From the NCBI GenBank assembly GCA_024509875.1, contig JAMPIV010006383.1:1-64000 (forward strand): a stretch of DNA of 64,000 nt, in the 5' to 3' direction. Below are positions 54,381-64,000 of this stretch, in pieces. The stretch is from Oreohelix idahoensis. Taxonomy: Eukaryota; Mollusca; Gastropoda; Stylommatophora; Oreohelicidae. Positions within the stretch are counted from its first letter, which is position 1. Every line of letters begins with the position of its first letter. A program made the position numbers and the translations under genes. The notes under the pieces are model-generated. The model was not told the origin of the DNA. It searched no databases and was given only the letters and a program-made list of their open reading frames with translations.

Positions 54381-54531
54381 GGGGCTAGTGCAGATGTTTG
54401 CACACGAGCCTGACCCCAAATGATGGTAAGTTTGAGTAATTGTGGAAATATTATAGCCAGCAAATAAACGTAGGGGAACGTCCTTCTTTTTCAGGGTTAT
54501 ACTGCCTGTTACCAGTTGGTGACAGGAAACC
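54381..54531 (+). repeat. Unclassified dispersed repeat, copy 1
   Basis: About 150 bp similar in reverse complement to 59170-59318. Shared landmarks are GGGGCTAGTGCA, then GCACACGAGCCTGACCCC (GGCACGCGAGGCTGACCCC in the other copy), and at the far end TGGTGACAGGAAACC. The middles are diverged. It may be an old SINE or MITE; no ends were fixed. Confidence 0.6.
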
Positions 54532-57500
54532 TTGTGAAGACATAATTGGAGGAAGAGAAAGCCTCAACAAAGTGTATGCTGCATTTTTTTTTGGGGGGGG
54601 GGGGGGGCCTGAAGCAAGACCTTCTGCTGAATGTATATTATCTACTGAAGCCTACATCAATTATAAACATCAGGTGAAGTCCCCTTACGTGGGCATTGAA
54701 CACTTATTCAATAAAAGAAAATTTCCACACGTGAACTTTCATATTTGTGGGTATGATGACAAAAATAGTCCTTCCCACCATTGACTCTCACTGTTAGACA
54801 TTACTACAGCAGTCTGTGTTATACACCTACAGTGACACTTGTTTATTATCAAGATATGGACAAGGATTCCACCTTATTTATTTATTATATGTAAATACAT
54901 TTCTTTTCAGTTTTAACACTTCCTGCCCCAAAAAAGATTTTAGGGACAGGAAAATAAAATTGTAAAAATAATTGTCTAAACTTAACACCAGTTTTACTTA
55001 AGTCCATTTCATTGAGTTACAGTTGTGTTTGTTTTATGCACTTAACACTATACTTACATTACCCTAGACACGTAGCCATATAAAACACATAACAATATTA
55101 TAAAATATTTTCCGGAGTGAGATCATAGAGAGGTAGCGGATAGGTACCCTGAGAATACCTCATCAACAATTAGACTCAGGGACTTACATAGCTTGAACTC
55201 ACTCCGAGTACACTTAGTTTGGTAACATCAATAACCTCTCCGGCGCACTCGCCACAACAACTGCAGGCCTGAACGTAGGTATACAAGGATGTTGTGGCAC
55301 GATTTAAATCAATGGAAGTTGCAAGTTGTATGCATGTATGTAAATACTAGTGGTTATGACTTGCTGAAGGGTTAATCAGGTATCTGTGTCTAATTTCAGA
55401 CGACCACCGGTTCAGCCCTGTAAGTCAAACAAATCGTCTTTTTTATTTATACGGAAACAGGAGCCTGAAATTAGCAATATCCAATCTGCCACGCAGCCAC
55501 TTGACAACGTTTCTGCAACTGTGCTTGCATCGTCTTTTCTTTCATTGAGCTGGATAAATGCTCAGTTTTATGGCAATAGTCTGTGTGAGTTCTCAGTCAA
55601 CGTTAGGCTAGAATAAAATAGAGCACAGATCTAATCTCCTCTATTAACAAGCCCGTGTGATACCTGCTATACGAGGAAATATTTAGAATTCATCCTGGCC
55701 CCCTCGTCAGACAACTTCAGTACGTGCACGTAACGACCAGAGACAGAGGTTAATGCTTATCATATCCTCAGGAGATTGGATAGTAGTCACAGCGGAGTAG
55801 ATCTGGATTTGACTTTGCGTGTAACCGTCGAATGATTTACTTGTCTCTCATGTGAAAGTGTTTGTTCTGTCCAGTGTTGTGACTGTGTAATTGCGTGTTT
55901 TCATATTCCTTCTAACCCTTTCGTCTTTGACACTGTTTGTTGTTTTTTTTCTCTCAATCACATTGTTGTTTATTCCATATGTGATGCCATACAAATTAGT
56001 TAAGCAAATGTTCTCCTTAATTGGTACATGTAGTTTTTGATTCCTTGATAGATGTTTTTTTGTGCAGTGGTTATTTATCTTTTTAGTAGTACGATTTAGA
56101 TATCAGACAAGCAGTTTTCCCAAGCATTTCCGTGTCCTCTCTGTATCTGTATAACCTTGACATAGAGGGATTGCGTGCCTTCACTGAAAAAAAAAACAAA
56201 AAAACAAAACAAGAACGGATGTGGAAATCAAGATTGAGGTCTCATAGTACTCTGTTATCTTGGTTGGTGAACATCACGCAGATAGAGAATCACCATCATT
56301 GATTATGTCTATCATAATCTAATATGGCATCTCACTTTAAGTGTTACACTCAAGCTGGGAGCTTGTGCATTCCACCTTCACATTTTAATATCCACTCCGC
56401 GACATGGGGTCAACATCAGAAACAGCCAATCATAGTAAATTTATGTCTGACCATGTTCCTGTACCAAGTGTTGCGAGAATAGAAATTTTGAATGATGAAG
56501 CATGATCACGTTAGAATTAATTCTCACTGTATAAGGTAGCGGCAGGCAACCCTGGAGTTGTGGGCAAATGTTTTAGAAACACGGAGCTCTCTTTGATAAA
56601 GTCATATTTGTTTTCAGGTCTCAGAGAAATTGAAATGTAGAGCCTGTCACAAGAGAAAAGGTGCTTACCAGCTACATACGACTGGGGGTGTGCATGCACC
56701 ATCGCTGTTACCACTAATCTAACAATAACAACATTGAAAACGTTGTCTAGAGGACATATTTGAACACTGTACATAGCAATAAATAATTAAACTCAAAGAC
56801 CAAGTCAGTCTCGACAACATACCACTGCTCAAATAATAACACATCAGTTCTGGCACTACAACAGCTTTCAAGATCAGAAACAACATCGATCCTTAAAACA
56901 ACAAAAACTACACATGCTCTTCTCACACACACACACACAAGAGCAACACTGGGAAATGTCTTTTCCCTAATAAAACTTCTGTCAACTCGTCATGCACAAC
57001 GTCCTAACCTTTGAACTTAACTTTACATACGCCAGGCAAACTCTAGCCAATAATAACATTTACTTTATTCACATGTCATAACAATCAAGAGTTCAGCTGC
57101 TCGTGCAAACATCACATGCAGCTCACAAACGTTTAACTCGACTTACATTGCATCACGTTTGTCACCCAAGAAACTTCGCTCCCTCTGGAGTATACAACCA
57201 TAGCACCTTCTCAAAATCAAATCTTTACGGAGTCTGTAAATAACTTCTATCTCTGCCTGACAAATTTCTTCCTGCAGTTCATCGACCGGGGAGACGGAAA
57301 GGGGGGAGGGGGGGGGGGGGGTTTTGAGTCCAAAGGATATTAAACCCACAGGTCACTTCACTTAAAATTAAAGATGGCGTTCATATCTCATGCACTTCAC
57401 GATAAAGGTGGGTTTTTGAAAGCTAGCCCTTGATTTAAAAAAAATTTATGTAGGAGATTTGCCTCGTTTTGGCTAGACGCGCACCGTTTAACCAAGACAC

Positions 57501-57852
57501 AAGGTCCGTTGGTTATACTAGGACATAAGTATAAATATAAAAGATCTTGCAGTCTGGTATATATAGCTCTTAATTTTGAACTGGGGATAAGTAAAAAGTA
57601 CCATTTTTCCTGGACCTACCGCATGTTACGTGATGAAGAAGTGAAAGTATACAATCGTAAACAAAGTTGATAACAGTTTAAAACGTAGCCAAGCTTAATT
57701 GTCAAAGGGGTTAACTCAACTTCATTGTTACACGTACAGCTTTATTTATTTTTCCACTTCGTCTCCTGCAAACAAATCTATATACGACATGGTTGTCAAT
57801 TGAATTTCAATTCATTTCTTCTTTGATCCTTAGCCGCCGACCGTCAAAGCAG
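54532..57852. other. No gene recognised; two long G runs
   Basis: T9 then G15 at 54584-54607, and G6-A-G14 at 57301-57321. Small CA repeat near 56926. Open frames here are short and resemble nothing known. Confidence 0.5.
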
Positions 57853-58395
57853 TCAGTGGCCATCACGCCTAGTGGCGTCTTGTAGGGCAACAACAAATTG
57901 ATTCCACTTTGCTCGGTCGGTGGCCATCCTTCGTACAGTGCCCCATTTCTGGTTCATTCTTTGCATCTCAGCCTCCACATTCCTCCGCCAGGTTGTTTTT
58001 GGTCGGCCTCTCTTTCGTTTTCCTTCAGGGGTCCAAAGCATAGCTGTTCTTGTGATGGCATCGGGGTCTCTTCTGAGGACATGGCCAACCCAGCTCCAGC
58101 GTCTGCCAGCTATGATGGTGTGCATGTCCTCTTGCTTGCTCCGAGTAAGTAGCTCTTGGTTGGTGATAGTATTCGGCCAAAAGATTCGGTGAATTTTTCT
58201 TAGGCATGTTGTGTGAAAAGAGGACAATTTCGACATTTCCTTCTCTGTAACTCTCCAGCATTCCGCACCATAGAGAAGCACAGAAAGCACACAGCTCTGA
58301 TATAATCTTAATTTTGTGCTTGTGCTGTATTGAGAGGACTTCCAGATATTGTTTAGGCTAAAAAAAGACTGTTCTTGCCTTATTCATTCTGATGT
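57853..58395 (-). pseudogene. LINE 3' end, uninterrupted tail of about 180 codons
   Basis: A minus-strand frame open from about 58395 to its stop at 57853. In order: NNIWKSSQYSTSTKLRLY, SVLLYGAECWRVT, the FHTTCLRKIHRIFWP block, ITNQELL, RRWSWVGHVLRRD, KRKRGRPKTTWRR and a final WNQFVVAL. This is the classic C-terminal region downstream of LINE RT. The catalytic domain is missing (5' truncation). The open frame suggests a fairly recent insertion. The family differs from 7220-7918 and 35967-36241. Confidence 0.85.
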
Positions 58396-59169
58396 TGATG
58401 ACTTTGCCTTGTAGCAAAGTTGATTTTGCTGGAGAGGTTATGATGGTATCCTAAAAGAATGAAAAGGTGTCTGCTTTAACCGTGTGAGGTCAAGCACATG
58501 TAGGTCTCTGACTCTATAAATGATGATGATGAATTATGTGCAGAGAACCTACCGCTACCTCCCTAGGTCTCACACGGTCACTATTCTGGCTCTAGTGTAT
58601 GGTGTATGGTGTACCTAGTGTCTAGGGGAGAAATGAAATGATGGTACACCACAGTCAAACACTTTAAGTTTCTATAAAGAAGATAATAAAACTAGCAGTT
58701 AAGTGTTTCTTTGAACAACTCTTTTTTTTACAATTTATTTTGCCTGTCCATTCATAGCTTGTGGACAGGTCTTTGAAAATAAGGACAAGATAGTTTACAG
58801 AAAAGAACAATTAAAATTTTGGGACAATTTGCCCAATAACTAAAAAGTTATTATGTATTTATATATATGTCTTTCCTGTAGGAAATATTAAAAGAATTCA
58901 CTTTATTCATTTAAAAGGAGAGTCACTGTAGATGAGGGCTGTAGTTCATCCTACCCCCATAAATGTCCTGTGTATTGTTTTGAAACACAAGAAAATGTCA
59001 GAGATGCCCCAGATGTCTAACACATCACCTGGGAGTCCTTGTTGTAAGATATTTCAATGTGTAGTTGCAGAAAGTTTCAATTTCACCACTCGCCAAAGCT
59101 CCTACTGGTATATTCGACAGCATATAAGTCTGGTTGGAGACTGGTTGGCCATTTTTTTAGTACTCAGCA
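58396..59169. other. No gene recognised
   Basis: Short frames only. The upstream remainder of the LINE may be present in decayed form to about 58450. Confidence 0.45.
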
Positions 59170-59318
59170 GGTTTCCTGTCACCAGCCGGCACCAGGAACA
59201 TAGACCCTCTGCAACAAAAGGACACCCTGGCCTTTTATCTCTGATCACTTATTCTAACACTTAATTTCCTACGTGGGTATGGGGTCAGCCTCGCGTGCCT
59301 TACAAGTGCACTAGCCCC
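59170..59318 (-). repeat. Unclassified dispersed repeat, copy 2 (inverted)
   Basis: Reverse-complement partner of 54381-54531. Both copies start GGGGCTAGTGCA and end near GGTGACAGGAAACC on their own strand. Confidence 0.6.
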
Positions 59319-61299
59319 GTATTGTACAGGACTCCCACCTTGTTGTGACCACACCTCAGGTCCTTATAGCAGATACGCCACTGTACGTTCACATACTTTT
59401 CCTCAATACAATAATGTGGAGTAACCACATTTCCTTTGATATGATATTCTCTTCTTTTCTTTTCAAATATATTTGCTTCAGGCATGTTAACAGTGTTCAT
59501 TGAACACAGAGGCTTACTAGTATATGCTAATACAATAATATGACAACATAATCATAACAACATACATCAGTTAGATACCGTTTAATGTGAGGACTCAACA
59601 ATGTCTGCTCCCGACATGTCCTTCACTTTTTCCCAATAGCAGTAACTAACTTGTAGTTGGACCAAACCTATTAAATTTCATAAAATATCCTTACCACAAT
59701 CAAGAAATATATAAACAAATGACACTGACTGTGTGAAGAAATGGCCTCAGCTTCCTCCGAACTGCACAGACTGTGAATTTATTCTTTATTTAAGTTTAGA
59801 ATTAACACAGCTGTTTCTCAGCGTATCTGAATACAATTTTTAGTTCAACTGGCAATGAATAGTCAAAGCCTTTTGCTAATATTTACTAGCACTGGCCAAT
59901 CGAAACGTTCGACTACTTGAATTCAAAAGCAGTTTGAATGAAAAACCAAAATAATTTCGAACAATTTCTGCGTCTGGTGGTCGATTGGCCAGTCTGCTTT
60001 TGTCATGCCCAATACAAAAAGATGTTTCGTTTAGGATTACATTTTTCCTACCGCTCCCCTTTTCCATTCATACTCTTTTACCCAAGCGAATTTGAATGTA
60101 CCTCCCTGCCTCTTTTCCAAGCTCGCGTCCCCCTAACGTTACCAAAAAACATAAGCAGGAACGCCAGTCTGTCTGGTCGAGTGTCCGTAGATATTAGTAT
60201 TTCTTCAATAACTTCTCTAATTCTGGGACTATCATATTATTTAAAGTACATTCATACTCAGCAAACTCTACGTCATACTACCATATAATTTTTATGGGGA
60301 ACTACATAATGGTTTAAAATTTCCAATTTATGTCATCGTCAATCGTCAAATAAAATTTTACACAAGTCCGCCATCTTTCCTCTCCCTCATCTCGCTAGCA
60401 TGTATTTTTCAAATAACTAACTTGTTTTAGTTACGTCAGAAATGCTACCACTAGGAGGAAAATAAAATTGTCTGCGTGGTTTTGCCTTGGCTGGCTTTTC
60501 CGCAGTGTGTGTATATGCGTTGCAGACTGTGTCAGCGAAGCGGGGTGTTGACGGGGCGGGTTAAGAATAGGCGTTAATAATTAGTATTGTATCGTGTAAT
60601 ACTACCAAACAATGTAAGGATTACTACTAATTTTGCGTTAAAGTTGACAGAAAGCGTTAATTCAGATAGTTATTTTGCGGCACGCTTCCGCCAATCGTTA
60701 ATTATAAGGCTAGACTACAAAGTGTATGCAGCAGATCGGGCAAATGTTAAATATTAGTAGTGTTTCTCGAAAACGAAACTAAAAGCGTGTCAGACTATTA
60801 CCGTGAAATCGGTCTATAGGCTTAGCACTGTGCAAAAAGCAGCGCTGCTGGCGTCGAAGATGCCAACCGTCAGACACATGCGGGCTAATGTATTTATTAT
60901 CGTTTTATGCCTAAATCTTACTGAATTGAGCGTTTATTCTCGCAGATTTTGCTACACACCTCCCATCCTAAAACATGCATTCATTTGCAGGTTATAATAT
61001 GCGAGATAACTTAGCTCCATGAAGTCTTACTCGTTTGTCTCATTGATGCCTCCTTTATTGTATTCTAAACACTCACGGGTAGTCATCAGGTTCTACTTCG
61101 TTTGAGTGAGTACACACCAACTTATGTTGATGTTTGTTTTTTATAAATGTCTTCTGTCACGCACGAATATGCACAATTTGGTGTAAGTGAATTCGTGCGC
61201 GCTTGTGTCCAAGCAAGGCAGATGACGTTAGAGGTTAAAAAATGAAAGCCAGCATCTCAAGCCAGACATTGAGTCTGTTGCCTATATTCCTGTATATAC
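59319..61299. other. No gene recognised
   Basis: No convincing frame, no RNA gene, no repeat partner seen. Confidence 0.5.
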
Positions 61300-63136
61300 C
61301 CAGTGTGTTGGGTTAAGTATTCTTCTGGTACAATGACTTCTTGGTAGAAGCTATTGTCGGTTTACACTACACGTAAGTCCGAACCAGTTTTGGTAAGAAG
61401 TGAATTGTTTACTTGAACTTTCGTGTCACCATCCTTCGTTGGCATCTAGCTAGCACCTTTCTGCAAATCGGTGTTATAATGGATCAACGGAGACTTTCAC
61501 TGAAAGCATTTTAATATTATAAAGGATTCAAGGCTTCATCCTTTACGGTTTATTGGATTGTAATATTATGTGGATTGCCGTCGCACGAGTCACACCGACG
61601 AAGAGAGGTTAGCCAAGCACTAGGACATAACCTTCGTTGTTTTATTATATGCAAGTATGTATGGATCTACCATGTCAGGGGTACCAAGCTACTAAAGTAC
61701 CCGACCAGAATTGTAGGACAGAATCAATATATTTATTCCAAGATCTTTATGGTTGAATAGTCCTAACGGTCATGACATTGACGCAAGGTCAAACCCTGAT
61801 CTTATGTGAGGAAGTTATTATGATGCCTGTACCATGCCTATATATATGCTACATGTACGTTTACTGTGGAATCCATGTTGAAGTACTGTAACCTGTTGTC
61901 GTCAAAAGTATTTCGTCCTAAATAAATTATGATGTCAGTAAACCTAACGAGTTCGTCCCTATACACATTGGCACTCGTTGACGTGCCTGCTTGTTATTGA
62001 AGTCCTTCCTTCACGTTCCAAGAAAGAAACATTTGCGTTATTATTGTCAAGTCCAAATAGCATCGCCCGTGTTGGACCGTTGTCACTACGACACCATCAA
62101 CATCCTTTAGTCAGCGGTTCACACCCCAGTAAAAGCGAGGCTACAACTATGGCGGCGCAGTGTGGTCTGAAAAAATCCATTTTTTCAGTAACGGAATCGA
62201 ACTCAATCCAACTCGGTTGAAAAGAAAAATGCAGTCTTTCAAGGCGACAACATCCTGGACTGGTTATAAAATCTAACGGCTACTCAAGGTCAAGATGGAC
62301 TCAACTGCTTCAATCATTTGCGGACTCTACCAGGTGCTACGTAAGCTTCCTCGGTGATACAGCGCCGGAGTGCAAGACTCTGCAATCCTGGAAATTGCAT
62401 TTTATCACAAAATGATGAGTATTACTCTGTTCGTTGTCACCGTCTTATGTTAGCTGAGCCGCTTTTTAATATGTCCATTGTAATATTTTTTGTGATGCAT
62501 GTTTTATGTTCCATGTTTGTTGTCGATCTGACAAACGAGGTTCATCTCGAAGCTGATTCGGGCTCTTTATCAGATGTTCTATAGGATTTATTTGTAAGTT
62601 TCAATTGAGCGATAATTCCGGTTCAAGGCTAGAAACCTTGCTGTAGTTCCGATCGCTACCTGTCTCTTAAAATAGTATTTGTTTAGCTGTTCCGTCAAGT
62701 TTTAATCGTTGTTTTCATAGTTATTTTTATTCGTACCTTGGTTTTATGATGTATCTTGTATGTGATTATTGTCCTTCTAACCTGACTTTCGTTGAGTTTT
62801 TTACAAAACATATGTTTTTACACTGTCTTGTCAATTGTCTTGTGTAAGTTTTTATCGCAGTTATCATCGTAATTCTTTACGACATCCTATTTTAGTTTCA
62901 CATTTTAATTTTGTTGACTTCTGCGATCGTCTTCTTCGTCTTTGATTATCTCGTCTTGTCATTGTTGTTGCTATTGTCTATGGCTCTTGTCTGTTCTTAA
63001 TATTTCATTGTATAAACTATTTTCATTGATTAATAATATGTTGTATACTTAAGTGATAATTAGGTACCGTTCTTAGACAAGAACGTATTGCACACACTTA
63101 AAGTAAATTAACTGATAATTATTTGAGTAAATCACA
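61300..63136 (+). repeat. Element E: 5' LTR and leader (left border uncertain)
   Basis: Aligns with the reverse complement of 2624-4200 upstream of the element A gag. Shared blocks: AATAAAT near 61921, ATGGCGGCGCAGTGTG at about 62150, CAACATCCTGGAC at 62245, TAACCTGACTTTCGTT at about 62780 and ACGACATCCTATTTTAGTT at about 62880. Divergence is much greater than between paired LTRs, so A and E are separate insertions of one family. Confidence 0.6.
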
Positions 63137-64000
63137 ATGTCGTCGCTTGAATATTTTATGAAGCAGGCAAAATCCGTTGGGATGGCTCCTGACGAGGCGA
63201 AAGCATTCGCACTATCAGAATACAAAAAGGCTCGAGAGATAGAAGCTGAACAGAGGAAATTAGAACTTCTGAAACAAGAAAATTTGAGATTTGAAGCAGA
63301 GGAAAATGAAAAGAAGAGGATATTTGAATCTGAAGAGAATGAGAAACGATTTCAGCGTGAGGCGGAACATAAGAAACATCAGATTGAGGCAGACAACAAA
63401 AGACTTCAATTGGAAGCAGATCAAAAAAGATTGGAGGCTACAGAAAATGAGAAAAAAATGAGATTAGCCGCTGAATTAGATGAGAAACTATTTCAGCGTG
63501 AGGCTGAAGAAAAATATAAACTTGAAATGGAAAAGACTAGAATGGAATTGGAAAGTAAACAAAAAGAAACAGAAGAAAGGAGATTGTTAGCTGAAGAAAA
63601 TACAAGAAAATATCAACTTCAAATTCAGCATGAAAAAGAAATGAAGGAATTAGAATTTAATCATTTTCGATTATCTCAGGAGGTTAGTGCTCAAAAGTCT
63701 CAGGAGGGCCAAAATTCGTCTAAACAAGGGAATATTAAAAATTTTCATTTAATATTGCCAAAATTTAATCCTCCATCGGACGATGTGATTCATTATCTAC
63801 ATAGGTTCGAGGCAACATGCGAGGTCTATCACGTGGAAAAATCTCAATACTGTGTAAAATTATCAGAACTACTTACGGGTGAAGCTATGTCAGTATATCA
63901 TATTGCAACTACTGCTGATAAAAATAACTATTAGGCTCTCAGAACTGCTTTACTTGTTAAATATCAAATGACAGAGAATGAATATCGTTTAAAATTCAAA
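63137..64000 (+). pseudogene. gag: Element E: gag, one nonsense codon, cut by the window edge
   Basis: From ATG (MSSLEYFMKQAK) a Glu/Lys/Arg coiled coil of about 180 residues leads into the gag core (LPKFNPPSDDVIHYLHRFEA). It is clearly homologous to the gag of element A, with the same order of motifs. A TAG at 63932-63934 interrupts the frame where element A has a sense codon. Beyond it the same frame continues with gag-like ALRTALLVKYQMTENEYRLKF to the end of the window. The rest of the element lies outside. Confidence 0.87.

Noticed and set aside
54440..54784. 114-codon plus-strand gene
   Set aside because: Includes a translated G15 tract and overlaps a dispersed repeat; no recognisable domain.

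Overview
The window is animal nuclear DNA built almost entirely from transposable elements. It is AT-rich, has long microsatellites, shows no operons or ribosome binding sites, and no host gene could be supported. The mix of elements is Ty3/Gypsy elements with the unusual Gmr1-type gene order, several LINE tails, a Tigger/pogo transposon, an internally deleted hAT, a Helitron terminus and a tRNA-derived SINE. This fits an invertebrate, and a mollusc or other lophotrochozoan seems likeliest. The taxon is an inference and was not checked by any search.

Five LTR retrotransposons dominate. Element A (1 to about 4200, minus) and element E (about 61300 to 64000, plus) are diverged members of one family. 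They point away from each other and both run off the window. Elements B (13207-21959, minus), D (25843-34130, minus) and C (41218-51431, plus) are whole insertions. Each has near-identical LTRs of 2.0-2.6 kb and a 5-bp target duplication (GTAAG in B, TGGAG in D, probably TACTG in C). Where it can be read, the order is gag - protease - integrase - reverse transcriptase - RNase H. Integrase lies upstream of RT, as in Ty1/Copia, although the proteins are Ty3/Gypsy-like. This is the Gmr1-like arrangement.

The three complete insertions are damaged in complementary ways. B keeps gag, protease and integrase but has no RT/RNase H. D keeps gag with a zinc knuckle, RT and RNase H but lacks protease and the integrase core. 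C has every domain but two frameshifts. Each also carries a repeat of its primer-binding-site region just inside the 5' LTR, spaced about 46-55 bp. It is clear in B, moderate in C and weak in D.

Other regions: 5985-7918 and 11130-11205 hold LINE 3' ends. 22052-24505 and 24506-35245 are a tandem pair of a roughly 2.5-kb repeat (R1), and element D is inserted inside the second copy. 35255-35619 is a Helitron remnant with a textbook 3' end. 35967-36241 is another LINE tail. 36692-39036 is a Tigger-like DNA transposon with an uninterrupted 547-residue transposase. 39966-40225 is a SINE. 40478-41163 is a short hAT with an 8-bp target duplication. 52136-52665 and 57853-58395 are further LINE pieces. 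54381-54531 and 59170-59318 are an inverted pair of an unclassified repeat. The remaining stretches hold nothing recognisable.
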